Notes: generated from the letters alone by a model not told the origin. Counted from the stretch's first letter, positions 25,236 through 37,511 are shown. The stretch is 64,000 bases of DNA from an uncultured Ectothiorhodospiraceae bacterium (GCA_947258545.1 CAMYJI010000028.1:1-64000); one strand, 5' to 3'. Program-made: numbers and translations.

Positions 25236-26285
25236 GTGACATCAACAGACCGATCAGCAACCCGGTTGAGACTATCTCATCGCTTCTGTGTCGCGCCGAT
25301 GATGGAGTGGACCGACCGTCACTGCCGTTTTTTTCTCCGCCAGTTATCACACCACACCCTGCTGTACACGGAAATGGTGACCACGGGTGCCCTGCTGCAT
25401 GGCGACCCCGGGCGCCTGCTGCAATTTGATCCTGCCGAGCACCCCGTTGCATTGCAACTGGGCGGCAGTCAGCCTGGCGAACTCGCGGAGTCAGCCCGTC
25501 TCGGGGAGGTGCATGGCTATGACGAGATCAACCTGAACCTGGGATGTCCCAGTAATCGGGTACAGTCCGGTCGCTTCGGCGCCTGCCTGATGGCCGAACC
25601 CGAACGCGTAGCCGCCTGTATAAGCAGCATGAGGCGTGCCGTTGATGTTCCGGTCAGTGTCAAAACCCGTATCGGCATCGATGCTCAGGATACCTATGAA
25701 CACTTGCATGGCTTTGTCGACCGGCTCGCACAGGCGGGTTGCGCAATCTTCATCGTGCATGCACGCAAGGCCATACTGAAGGGCCTGAGTCCCAGGGAGA
25801 ACCGCAGCATTCCACCGCTCAGGTACGAGTACGTCTATCGCCTGAAACAGGATTTTCCGGGGCTGGAGGTTATCATCAACGGTGGTGTGTCGAGTCTGGA
25901 TGACGCCGAGACCCACCTTGCACACGTCGATGGGATCATGTTGGGACGCGAGGCCTACCACAATCCCTACCTGCTGGCCGACGCCGATGGCCGGTTTTTC
26001 AATGCCAGCCGCCCGCTGCCGACACGCGCCGGGATCGTGCAGCAGATGCTGCCTTATATCGAGAGGGAACTGCAGGCCGGATGTGAACTCAAACACATCA
26101 CCCGCCACATGCTGGGCTTGTTCCAGGGTGTCCCGGGGGCGCGGGCCTGGCGGCGTCAGCTGAGCAACGCTGGACCCAGGACCGGGGCCGGCACCGAAGT
26201 GCTCCTGGCGGCACTGGAGGCCGTCGCTGAGGTCAACGCACGCGACAACAGTGCCACGGCAGGAGGTATGCAGTACCATGCATGA
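25236..26285 (+). CDS. dusA: tRNA-dihydrouridine(20/20a) synthase DusA
   Basis: 349-residue flavoenzyme that reduces uridine 20 and 20a in the tRNA D-loop with NADPH. It shows FCVAPMMEWTDRHCRFF (18-34), typical of DusA; YTEMVTTGALLHGD; NLNLGCPSNRVQSGRFGACLM with catalytic Cys104; and SVKTRIGID, FIVHARKAILKGLSP and NGGV. Start is GTG at 25236, since the next ATG lies inside the conserved N-terminal motif. The arsenosugar cluster begins 60 bases after its stop, but there is no functional link. Confidence 0.95.
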   Translation: MTSTDRSATRLRLSHRFCVAPMMEWTDRHCRFFLRQLSHHTLLYTEMVTTGALLHGDPGRLLQFDPAEHPVALQLGGSQPGELAESARLGEVHGYDEINLNLGCPSNRVQSGRFGACLMAEPERVAACISSMRRAVDVPVSVKTRIGIDAQDTYEHLHGFVDRLAQAGCAIFIVHARKAILKGLSPRENRSIPPLRYEYVYRLKQDFPGLEVIINGGVSSLDDAETHLAHVDGIMLGREAYHNPYLLADADGRFFNASRPLPTRAGIVQQMLPYIERELQAGCELKHITRHMLGLFQGVPGARAWRRQLSNAGPRTGAGTEVLLAALEAVAEVNARDNSATAGGMQYHA

Positions 26286-26345
26286 CAGGTGTCCAACCCG
26301 GCAAACTGGCGGTAAATCGGGCAAGCGGTTCACCAGGGACTGTGG

Positions 26346-27761
26346 ATGACAGGGAAACGCGATCTGGTGGTGATTGGCGGCGGTCCTGGAGGGCTGGTAG
26401 TCGCCAGTGTCGCCGCCCAACTGGGACTCAAGGTCACCCTGGCCGAGAAATCGGACCGCCTGGGGGGTGACTGCCTGCATCACGGCTGTGTTCCCAGCAA
26501 GACCCTGATCCGCTCGGCCCGGGTCGCCCACCTGATGCGTAACGGTACGCATTACGGCCTGCCTTCCTGCGAATCCGAAATTGACCTGAACCCGATTGTG
26601 GACCGCGTCGAGTCCGTCATTGCGGACATCCAGCGACATGATGACCCGGAACGCTTTCGCGCCTATGGCTGCGAAGTCCTTTTTGCACCGGCGTGTTTCA
26701 CCGGTCCGCATGAGGTTCAGATCGGCGATGAAGTCGTCACTGCCAAACGCTGCGTGATCGCCACCGGTTCACAGCCCGCGGTGCCACCGATCCCGGGTTT
26801 GCAGGAAGCGGGTTACGATACCAATGAAACCATCTTCAGCTGTCGTGAGCTGCCGCCGCGCCTGGCCGTCATCGGTGCGGGACCGGTCGGCGTGGAACTG
26901 GCCCAGGCCTATGCCCGCCTGGGCAGTCAGGTCACCCTCATCGAACAATCCGCCAGGGTCTTGCCAGCTGTCGACGAGGATATCGCCGACTGCCTGGCCG
27001 GTGTGTTGCGCGACGAGGGCATCACGCTGCAGACGGGGGCGGAGGTCACGCATGTGCGCCGTGACGGTGACTGCCGGCAACTGTTTCTGGCCGATGGTTC
27101 AACCGTCGAATGTGAACGGATCCTGGTCGCGACCGGGCGCCAGGCCGGAGTCTTCGGCCTGGGCCTGGATGCTGCCGGCGTCGATTACACGCCCAGGGGG
27201 ATTGCGGTTGACTCCCGTCTGCGTTCCAGCCAGCGGCACATCTATGCCGTGGGTGATGTGTGCGGCCCGTACCAGTTCACGCATATGGCGGAATACCAGG
27301 CAGGGGTGGTGCTCGCCAACCTGCTGTTCAGGGTGCCGCGCAAAGTCGACTACCGGGTGGTGCCCGTGGTGACGTATACCGATCCAGAGGTCGCCCAGGT
27401 CGGCCTGACACAACACGCTGCGGATACGCGCGGGCTCAAGTATGATGTGGCCCGGTTTTCAGTCGACGAGATCGATCGCGCCAGGACCGATACGGCCACG
27501 CAGGGGCTTGTAAAGATCCTGATCGCAAAGGGACGGGTTGTGGGCGCAAGCCTGGTCGGGGCGCATGCCGGCGAACTGGTTCATGAACTTGCGCTGGCAA
27601 TGCGTGTCAAAGCCAGGGCGCGTGACATCACCGAGCTGGTCCATGCCTACCCGACCTATTCACAGATTCACCGACGCGCCATTAATGCCCGTTATTCGAA
27701 ACTGCTGTTTTCCAGGAAGACCCGGTTTCTTGTCAGGACGATCAAGTACCTGCTGCCGTGA
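26346..27761 (+). CDS. FAD-dependent disulfide reductase, mercuric reductase/dihydrolipoamide dehydrogenase-like
   Basis: 471-residue class I pyridine nucleotide-disulfide oxidoreductase. It has the FAD loop VVIGGGPGGLVVA (8-20), redox disulfide GGDCLHHGCVPSK (Cys43 and Cys48), an NAD(P)H-binding IGAGPVGVELA near 177 and the second FAD motif YAVGDVCG near 305. The C-terminal dimerisation domain ends in HAYPTYSQIHRRA, where dihydrolipoamide dehydrogenase would have HAHPT, and lacks the C-terminal Cys pair and N-terminal metal domain of MerA. Homologues of this type are often annotated as mercuric reductase beside arsS genes. It stands 55 bases upstream of arsS. A role in reducing a thiol or arsenic intermediate of the pathway is inference. 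Confidence 0.88.
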   Translation: MTGKRDLVVIGGGPGGLVVASVAAQLGLKVTLAEKSDRLGGDCLHHGCVPSKTLIRSARVAHLMRNGTHYGLPSCESEIDLNPIVDRVESVIADIQRHDDPERFRAYGCEVLFAPACFTGPHEVQIGDEVVTAKRCVIATGSQPAVPPIPGLQEAGYDTNETIFSCRELPPRLAVIGAGPVGVELAQAYARLGSQVTLIEQSARVLPAVDEDIADCLAGVLRDEGITLQTGAEVTHVRRDGDCRQLFLADGSTVECERILVATGRQAGVFGLGLDAAGVDYTPRGIAVDSRLRSSQRHIYAVGDVCGPYQFTHMAEYQAGVVLANLLFRVPRKVDYRVVPVVTYTDPEVAQVGLTQHAADTRGLKYDVARFSVDEIDRARTDTATQGLVKILIAKGRVVGASLVGAHAGELVHELALAMRVKARARDITELVHAYPTYSQIHRRAINARYSKLLFSRKTRFLVRTIKYLLP

Positions 27762-27816
27762 GTGGTTTGCACGCATGACAGGATTAATTATTAAACATCA
27801 CCAGGCCCTATAGGAA

Positions 27817-28773
27817 ATGCATGAGACATTGTCACTGCTGATGCCGGGTGATTTTCCGCAGCTCCATCGTGGCCAGCTAGAGACCCTGCAGGTCAACCTC
27901 GGTTACCTGTGCAACCAGTCCTGCCTGCACTGCCATGTCAATGCCGGACCGCGGCGCAAGGAGGTGATGACAGACACAACGGTGGATGACGTCATGCGCT
28001 ACCTGGAGGCTTCCGCTGTGCAGACACTCGATCTGACGGGTGGCGCACCGGAACTGAATCCCGGATTCAGACGCCTGGTGAGTGCGGCACGTGCGGCCGG
28101 TACCAGGGTCATCGACCGCTGCAATCTGACGGTGCTGCTGGAGCCCGGACAGGAGGGGACTGCGGAATTTCTCTCTGAGAATAAAGTTGAAATAGTTGCC
28201 TCATTGCCCTGTTATCTAGAGGAAAATGTTGATAACCAGCGTGGCGATGGCTGCTTTTCCGCCAGCATCCGGGTGCTGCGCCTGTTGAACGGGCTCGGTT
28301 ACGGTCGCGAGTTGCCACTGAATCTGATGTACAACCCGCAGGGGCCCACCTTGCCGCCGCCACAGGCCACCCTGGAACGCGATTATAAAATGCACCTTGC
28401 CGATAACTACGACGTCCATTTCAACGGGCTGCTGACGCTGACCAATATGCCCATCAAGCGCTTTGGCAGTATGCTGGTTTCCAAAGGCGGGTTTGGCGAC
28501 TATATAAACCTGCTGCGTGATGCCCACAAGGACGAGAACCTTGCGGGTGTCATGTGCCGTTCACTCCTCAGTATCGACTGGGAAGGCTATGTCTATGACT
28601 GTGACTTCAACCAGATGCTTGGCCTGCACACCCGAGTCAACGGGAACACGAGACTGCACATAACCGACCTGATCGGTACGGATCTGGCGGGCAATCCGAT
28701 CGTGGTCGCCAATCACTGCTACGGCTGTACCGCCGGACAGGGTTCAGGTTGTGGCGGAGCACTGGAGGTTTAG
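27817..28773 (+). CDS. arsS: Arsenosugar biosynthesis radical SAM protein ArsS
   Basis: 318-residue radical SAM enzyme with a Cys-rich tail. The cluster-binding motif is LCNQSCLHCHVNAGP with Cys32, Cys36 and Cys39, followed by LDLTGGAPELNP. The C-terminal part has CRSLLSIDWEGYVYDCDFNQMLG, an SPASM-like region, and ends with NHCYGCTAGQGSGCGG (Cys301, 304 and 312). In this family some members carry selenocysteine in the Cys-rich region; here ordinary Cys codons are present. ArsS is proposed to attach a 5'-deoxyadenosyl group to methylated arsenic on the way to arsenosugars. AGGA precedes the ATG. Confidence 0.92.
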   Translation: MHETLSLLMPGDFPQLHRGQLETLQVNLGYLCNQSCLHCHVNAGPRRKEVMTDTTVDDVMRYLEASAVQTLDLTGGAPELNPGFRRLVSAARAAGTRVIDRCNLTVLLEPGQEGTAEFLSENKVEIVASLPCYLEENVDNQRGDGCFSASIRVLRLLNGLGYGRELPLNLMYNPQGPTLPPPQATLERDYKMHLADNYDVHFNGLLTLTNMPIKRFGSMLVSKGGFGDYINLLRDAHKDENLAGVMCRSLLSIDWEGYVYDCDFNQMLGLHTRVNGNTRLHITDLIGTDLAGNPIVVANHCYGCTAGQGSGCGGALEV

Positions 28774-29101
28774 CCCGCATTTTTCACCGGGCGGCGGTAA
28801 AGTTACATAAGATTTTGAGGTTATGCACAGAGTGCAGATAAAGAACAAGACAGTAAGTCATCTGGCATTGCCTATCACGGCCCTGGCTGGTTCTCGCGCG
28901 CCCAGACTTGCGATGTACAGGGCAAGGCTGCGAAGAGGCCTTGTACATTAAGTGCCGGCGGGAGGCAGGACGACATACAGGGAAGTATAAGTGTCGCGAG
29001 AGGGCAGGAGCCCGAAGCGACCGCCGTGAGCGACCAGCATCCGGGATCCCGGTGAGAAATGCGGGCTAGGCGGCCGAAATCAATAGGCATGAGGTAAGGC
29101 G
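28774..29101. other. Repeat-containing gap between arsS and arsM
   Basis: About 330 bases without a gene. The part 28968-29022 is an inverted copy of the 55-base dispersed repeat. A near-palindrome formed by GTACAGGGCAAGGC and GCCTTGTAC lies at 28915-28946. The last 30 bases hold the ribosome binding site for the methyltransferase gene (GAGGTAAGG). No promoter could be fixed. Because of this insertion the arsS and arsM transcripts may be separate. Confidence 0.5.
28968..29022 (-). repeat. Dispersed repeat family, copy B
   Basis: Read on the minus strand it begins GGTCGCTTCGGGCTCCTG and continues CCCTCTCGCGACACTTATAC, closely matching copy A at 11109-11164 with about ten differences. Confidence 0.65.
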
Positions 29102-30193
29102 ATGAATATCGAAAGCAGCGTCAGGGAACGTTACTCGCAGGGGGCACGTGAAATACAGGCCACGTTGTGTTGCCCGGTAAGCTACGACAGCAGCCTGCTG
29201 GCCACGTTACCGGACGAGATCCTCGAGAAGGACTATGGCTGCGGCGATCCCTCCCGTTACGTAAAGGAGGGTGATGTCGTGCTGGACCTGGGGTCAGGCG
29301 GCGGCAAGATCTGTTATATGGCGGCCCAGCTGGTCGGCAGTCGCGGGCAGGTGATCGGGATTGACGTCAACGATGACATGCTGGCCCTTGCCCGCAAATA
29401 CCAGGCGCAAATGGCCAACCGGCTGGGTAGTGACCGGGTGCGTTTTTTAAAGGGCTACATTCAGGATCTGGCGCTGGATCTGGATGCGCTGGAAACCTGG
29501 CTGCAGAAAAATCCAGTGCGAAGTCAGCGCGATTACGCGGAGCTGCGCACCTGGGAGAACAACCAGCGCCTCAATCACCCGATGATTCCCGACGCATCGG
29601 TTGACCTGGTCATTTCCAACTGTGTCCTGAACCTGGTCTCGGACCATAAAAAACAGCAGCTGGTGGACGAAATCTTTCGGGTGCTTAAACCCGGCGGCCG
29701 CATCGCCATCTCCGACATCATCAGTGACAAACCGGTGCCTGCCGCCATGAAACTGGATGCCGAACTCTGGAGTGGCTGCCTTTCCGGTGCCTTCCAGGAA
29801 GCGGAATTCCTGCAGAGCTTCGCTGCACGGGGGTTCCGGGCGGTCTGTTATGACAAGTGGGAACCCGAGCCATGGCGCGTCATCAACGGCATTGAATTCC
29901 GTTCCGTTACCTTGACGGCGCTGAAGGACCCGATTGAAGCAAGCGGACAGCAGCATTCGCTGATCTATGCGGGGCCGTTCGCAGAGGTGATGGATGAATC
30001 CGGATGCAGCTATCCACGAGGAGAGCGCATCCGGGTGACCGATGCGGAATATGCCAGCCTCACGAGTGCCGCCTATCGGGGTGCGTTTATCGATCCTGAC
30101 AGTCACTCCGGTGCGGCACCATCATCGGCAGCCTGTTGCTCCAGCCCGTCAAAGACAGAGAACAACGGAAGCGATAATGGCTGCTGCGGGTGA
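29102..30193 (+). CDS. arsM: Arsenite S-adenosylmethionine methyltransferase, ArsM type
   Basis: 363-residue class I methyltransferase. The SAM loop is VLDLGSGGGKICY (60-72), and the partner acidic residue is in IGIDVND (86-92). Three Cys at 47 (YGCGDP), 174 (ISNCVLN) and 226 (SGCLSG) match the arsenic-binding set of known ArsM enzymes, so arsenite is the likely substrate. After the core there is a C-terminal extension with Cys pairs at 345-346 and 361-362, the last being the end of the protein (GCCG). Such tails may help to capture As(III). The gene overlaps the following glycosyltransferase by 17 bases. Dimethylated arsenic would be the substrate for ArsS encoded upstream. Confidence 0.9.
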   Translation: MNIESSVRERYSQGAREIQATLCCPVSYDSSLLATLPDEILEKDYGCGDPSRYVKEGDVVLDLGSGGGKICYMAAQLVGSRGQVIGIDVNDDMLALARKYQAQMANRLGSDRVRFLKGYIQDLALDLDALETWLQKNPVRSQRDYAELRTWENNQRLNHPMIPDASVDLVISNCVLNLVSDHKKQQLVDEIFRVLKPGGRIAISDIISDKPVPAAMKLDAELWSGCLSGAFQEAEFLQSFAARGFRAVCYDKWEPEPWRVINGIEFRSVTLTALKDPIEASGQQHSLIYAGPFAEVMDESGCSYPRGERIRVTDAEYASLTSAAYRGAFIDPDSHSGAAPSSAACCSSPSKTENNGSDNGCCG

Positions 30194-30884
30194 TCCCGGA
30201 CCGATTACTATCATTATTCCGGCCCTGAACGAGGCCGGCACCATACAGGCCACGCTCGAGGCACTGCAGCCCCTGCGCCACAGCGGTCACGAGGTCATCG
30301 TGGTCGATGGCGGCAGCCATGACAACACGGTCAATGAATCCACGCCCTATGCGGACGAGGTCCTGCATTCACGCGCAGGGCGTGCGCAGCAGATGCAAAC
30401 CGGCGCGCTCGCAGCACGCAGTCGGGTATTGTGGTTTTTACATGCCGATACCCTGGTTCCCGAAAACGCTGCCACAGCAATCGGCTACGCGCTGCGTGAC
30501 AGCGGATGCGACTGGGGACGTTTTGATATCCGCTTCGCGGACACCGGACTACTGCTCGGCCTGGTTGCCGGGCTTGCCAACCTGCGCTCGCGCCTGAGCG
30601 GGATAGCCACTGGCGACCAGGGCATCTTTGTGACCCGCGAGCTGTTCAACCGGGTGAACGGTTTTCCGCCGATTGCCCTGATGGAGGACATTGCACTCAG
30701 CCGCGCCCTGAAGACATACTCCCGGCCGGCCTGTCTGCGTCAACAACTGACGGCGTCGGCGCGGCGCTGGCAAAAGCATGGGATCGTCCGCACCATCGTA
30801 TTGATGTGGTCATTGCGGCTTGCCTACTTCCTGGGCATGTCCCCGGAAACCCTGGCCCGCTACTACCAGGCCCACCGGCCATGA
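30177..30884 (+). CDS. TIGR04283 family arsenosugar biosynthesis glycosyltransferase
   Basis: 235-residue GT2-fold enzyme. Visible motifs are ITIIIPALNEAGTIQATLEAL (10-30), VIVVDGGSHDNT (about 40-51), RAGRAQQMQTGA, the metal-binding region LWFLHADTLVP (about 84-94) and GDQGIFVTRELFNRVNGFP, with MEDIALSRALK (the ED motif). The C-terminus is hydrophobic (MWSLRLAYFLG). I chose the ATG at 30177, inside the end of arsM; the frame upstream is arsM read in another register. The family was first defined by its occurrence with ArsS-type radical SAM genes. It probably adds or modifies the sugar part, though the donor and acceptor are unknown. Confidence 0.88.
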   Translation: MAAAGDPGPITIIIPALNEAGTIQATLEALQPLRHSGHEVIVVDGGSHDNTVNESTPYADEVLHSRAGRAQQMQTGALAARSRVLWFLHADTLVPENAATAIGYALRDSGCDWGRFDIRFADTGLLLGLVAGLANLRSRLSGIATGDQGIFVTRELFNRVNGFPPIALMEDIALSRALKTYSRPACLRQQLTASARRWQKHGIVRTIVLMWSLRLAYFLGMSPETLARYYQAHRP

Positions 30885-31567
30885 AATTTCCCGGCGCTTG
30901 CATCCAGGTGTTCGCCAAATCCCCCGAACCGGGGCGGACCAAGACCCGCCTGATTCCGTTGCTGGGGGAGGCCGGTGCGGCCGCCTTCCACGCCCGCCAG
31001 GTTCATGACCGCCTCAATATGCTGACAACCACTGGACTGTGTCCGGTCGAACTGTGGTGCAGTCCGTCGAGTTCAACGGCGTTCTTCCGGGACTGCCATG
31101 CACGCTATGACGTCTCACTCCATGAGCAGTGTGCGGGTGACCTGGGTGTGCGCATGCAGCACGCGCTGGCGTCTGTACTCGGCTACGCGGATGCTGCCGT
31201 ACTGGTTGGCACGGACTGCCCGTCACTCGGCGCCGCTGATATTGATGAGGCATTCAGCATGCTTTACCAGGGGACCAGGGTGGTGCTCGGTCCTGCGCAC
31301 GACGGGGGTTATTATCTCGTCGCCATGCAACAATCCGCGCCGGCCCTGTTCTCCGGGATACCCTGGGGGACCTCAGCGGTGTTTGCCGAGAGCGTCATGC
31401 GACTCGAGCATCTGGGGCTCAGCCATCATTGCCTGACCGAACGTATGGACGTGGATACGCCAGACGATTATCACCGGCTCCATAATTCCCATGAGGCCGG
31501 TATAGAATCTAGGAAAGGTCTGATCAATTCGTCATTGCGAGGAGCGAAGCGACGAAGCGATCTGTAA
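30881..31567 (+). CDS. TIGR04282 family arsenosugar biosynthesis glycosyltransferase (DUF2064)
   Basis: 228-residue protein of the nucleotidyl/glycosyltransferase A fold. It has IQVFAKSPEPGRTKTRLIPLLGE (about 7-29), which is the nucleotide-binding signature, then VLVGTDCPSLGAADIDEA (about 107-124), LGPAHDGGYYLVAM and IPWGTSAVF. The start overlaps the previous stop (ATGA). The conserved domain ends near MDVDTPDDYHRL (about 195). The final 15 residues or so are translated from the palindromic repeat at 31517-31605, so insertion or expansion of the repeat has changed the C-terminus. Regular partner of TIGR04283 and ArsS genes. Confidence 0.87.
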   Translation: MKFPGACIQVFAKSPEPGRTKTRLIPLLGEAGAAAFHARQVHDRLNMLTTTGLCPVELWCSPSSSTAFFRDCHARYDVSLHEQCAGDLGVRMQHALASVLGYADAAVLVGTDCPSLGAADIDEAFSMLYQGTRVVLGPAHDGGYYLVAMQQSAPALFSGIPWGTSAVFAESVMRLEHLGLSHHCLTERMDVDTPDDYHRLHNSHEAGIESRKGLINSSLRGAKRRSDL

Positions 31568-31605
31568 CTGATTGATCGTACTGTCCAGAGATTGCTTCGC
31601 TGGCC
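31517..31605. repeat. REP-like palindromic repeat overlapping the end of a gene
   Basis: The block TTGCGAGGAGCGAAGCGACG followed by AAGCGATCT (31535-31563) is complementary to AGAGATTGCTTCGCTGGCC (31587-31605), so the transcript folds into a long stem. Its first 16 bases TCTGATCAATTCGTCA equal those at 8335-8350. This unit resembles widespread GCGAAGCGACGAAGCAATC-type repeats of bacteria. It codes the last residues of the preceding glycosyltransferase. Confidence 0.75.
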
Positions 31606-31655
31606 GCTCCCGGCATCCATGCCTCCCGCGGCACTTGTTCATCCATGTACATCGC
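31602..31655 (+). repeat. Dispersed repeat family, copy C
   Basis: Begins GGCCGCTCCCGGCATCCATG and continues through CTCCCGCGGCACTTGTTC to TGTACATCGC. It aligns with copy A at 11109-11164 over about 54 bases and directly follows the REP-like palindrome. The remaining gap to 31840 has no gene. Confidence 0.6.
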
Positions 31656-31751
31656 GCTCGCACTCAACATGACGACAGCCCGTCGTTGTACACAGGTGAC
31701 TACAGACTGCATACAGGCTAATGGGGACATCAACGATGGCTGGTAAAAGTG

Positions 31752-31781
31752 TTGTTCTTGCTCTATAAATGTCTATATGAT
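31752..31781 (+). promoter_or_regulatory. Possible sigma-70 promoter for the DUF1269 gene
   Basis: TTGTTC (31752-31757) and TATGAT (31776-31781) are separated by 18 bases, about 60 bases upstream of the start codon at 31841, in an AT-rich stretch. Match is moderate and unproven. Confidence 0.35.
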
Positions 31782-31840
31782 GTGCATATATTAATGACTG
31801 TTCACACAGCTTGGTTTTCAAACCTGTCCAGGAGGCCTGT

Positions 31841-32356
31841 ATGAGACGATTGTATTTCCTATTACCCACTGTTGACAGTGCAAAAACGATTGTTGATGAA
31901 CTCCTTCTTGCCAGGATTGAAGAGCGTCACATGCATATCGCCGCGGCTGACCACCATGCATTGACAGAGGCGCATTTGCCGGAGGCCGGCCTGTTACAGG
32001 AAAGTGATTTTGTCCCGGCCGTTGAGCGCGGCGTGGCAATTGGCGGGGCAACCGGAATTCTTGCAGGCATCGCGGCGGTTGCGATTCCGGGTGTCGGCCT
32101 GGCCCTCGGTGGTGGCGCGATTCTGGGTATCGGCCTGGCAGGTGCCGGCGTCGGCGCCTGGCTATCGAGCATGATCGGTATCTCCGCACCCAGCACGCGG
32201 CTCAAGGAATTCGAAACCGCGATCGAGAAGGGCAGTCTGTTGATGATGGTGGACGTACCCAAGGCACGCGTGGATGAAATCACCAATCTGGTGAAGAAAC
32301 ATCACCCGGAAGCGGAAGTCGAGGGCACCGAGCCCGTCATCCCGGCCTTTCCATAA
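31841..32356 (+). CDS. DUF1269 family protein
   Basis: 171-residue protein. The N-terminal part (1-60) is a small alpha/beta domain starting MRRLYFLLPTVDSAK. The middle (about 62-112) is a long Gly/Ala-rich hydrophobic segment (GGATGILAGIAAVAIPGVG, then LALGGGAILGIGLAGAGVGAW) able to form a membrane hairpin, and the C-terminus contains LMMVDVPKARVDEITNLVKKHHPEA. This layout is typical of DUF1269 proteins, some of which are stress-related, and the function is unknown. GGAGG precedes the ATG at 31841. An in-frame start at 31811 has no support. Confidence 0.85.
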   Translation: MRRLYFLLPTVDSAKTIVDELLLARIEERHMHIAAADHHALTEAHLPEAGLLQESDFVPAVERGVAIGGATGILAGIAAVAIPGVGLALGGGAILGIGLAGAGVGAWLSSMIGISAPSTRLKEFETAIEKGSLLMMVDVPKARVDEITNLVKKHHPEAEVEGTEPVIPAFP

Positions 32357-32407
32357 CCACAACAGCTATCTACACATCAAACCGCGAATGCGCCTGTGCC
32401 TGTGGAT

Positions 32408-32956
32408 CTACAGGTACAGGCGCCTGATCTCCGGGTCGGGCTCACTGCGCTCCCAGACCTCAAGAAAATAACTCTCCCAGTCATTCACCTTGCCGGGATC
32501 GTGAAAGTTTGCGGTTGCCTCGAAACGTTCCGGGTTGGGGCGGTACAGGTAGCCACTGTTATCTGCAAGCAGAAACGACTCGTGGTAGCTGCGGTATTCG
32601 GGGGGCGGACGCCGGAACTGGATGAAGCTGCTCAGGCGCCGGGAGAGTTCTATTAAACGACTGCCCTGTTGCACGGCCCTGCGTGCATTCTGAATCAGAA
32701 CCCAGATACGCGCCTTGTTGTGACTGCGTGCCAGGCGACTCAAGGCCTCGACAAACTGCTCCTGCTCATAGACCGCCGGGTCCAGGTCTTCGGTGTGTAA
32801 CAACAGGGTATGGCGTGCCTGACCGGCCAGCGCCCGGGTGACAGCACAAATTTCGGATTCCTTTTCCAGCCCGAACTCAAGATCGCTGGTCCCTAGCCGG
32901 AGTGTGTCCAGTTTGATCTCTGATGCTGCTGGCCTGTTAGTGTCACTGTCGCCCAT
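32408..32956 (-). CDS. Conserved hypothetical protein downstream of a GNAT gene
   Basis: 182-residue soluble protein without signal peptide. It contains LRLGTSDLEFGLEKESEICAVTRALAGQARHTLLLHTEDLDPAVYE (about 20-65) and RIWVLIQNARRAVQQGSRLIELSRRLSSFIQFR (about 83-115), followed by FLLADNSGYLYRPNPERFEA. This resembles a phospholipase D-like half-domain without the HKD motif, as found fused to or beside GNAT acetyltransferases in Pseudomonas relatives. That assignment is tentative. It is 13 bases downstream of the acetyltransferase gene on the same strand and surely co-transcribed. Confidence 0.7.
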   Translation of the reverse strand: MGDSDTNRPAASEIKLDTLRLGTSDLEFGLEKESEICAVTRALAGQARHTLLLHTEDLDPAVYEQEQFVEALSRLARSHNKARIWVLIQNARRAVQQGSRLIELSRRLSSFIQFRRPPPEYRSYHESFLLADNSGYLYRPNPERFEATANFHDPGKVNDWESYFLEVWERSEPDPEIRRLYL

Positions 32957-32969
32957 GGTGTGTGTCCTG

Positions 32970-33431
32970 TCATATACCAGGGTAATTATTGTCCCAACTC
33001 AGGTATTTTTCCATGCCCACATGGTGGATACCGGCCTCTATAAAGGGCGCACCGGTCTCCCTGAAGCCGGCCTTGCGGTAAAAACCACTGGCACTGAGCT
33101 GTGCATGCAGTGTCAGCTTGCGGTAGCCGCGCGACCGGGCAATGCCCACCAGCGCACCGAGGATGGCCGAGCCGATGCCCTGTCCACGCCAGGGCGCGAG
33201 TACGGCCATGCGGCCGATACGTCCGTCCGGATCAAGTCGCCCGGTACCGACGGCGTTGTTCCGGGAGGTCAGTGCCAGGACATGGCGGCAGTCGGGATCC
33301 CGGCCATCCCACTCGAGCTGCGCCGGTATACCCTGTTCTTCGATAAACACCTGCCGCCGGATGGCCTCGATCGCCGGCAGATCATCCGGCAGGCGGGCCT
33401 TCGTCACGGAGAATGGAGGAACGCCCGGCAT
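32970..33431 (-). CDS. GNAT family N-acetyltransferase
   Basis: About 153-residue acyltransferase of the Gcn5-related fold. It shows the N-terminal IRRQVFIEEQGIP, the strand with VGTGRLDPDGRIGRMAVLAPW, the acetyl-CoA pyrophosphate loop WRGQGIGSAIL (about 86-96), and LTLHAQLSASGFYRKAGF, which resembles the ElaA/YjcF group. Start at 33431 keeps it clear of purB (stop 33448); the open frame reaches 33476. It sits between purB and the next hypothetical gene in a tight minus-strand run. Substrate unknown. Confidence 0.87.
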   Translation of the reverse strand: MPGVPPFSVTKARLPDDLPAIEAIRRQVFIEEQGIPAQLEWDGRDPDCRHVLALTSRNNAVGTGRLDPDGRIGRMAVLAPWRGQGIGSAILGALVGIARSRGYRKLTLHAQLSASGFYRKAGFRETGAPFIEAGIHHVGMEKYLSWDNNYPGI

Positions 33432-33447
33432 CGCGGTGCAGCAGGTG

Positions 33448-37511
<4,064 letters not shown>

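Noticed and set aside
28774-31840. CRISPR array among the repeats around the arsenosugar genes
   Set aside because: The repeats are few, imperfect, in both orientations and irregularly spaced, and no cas genes are present.
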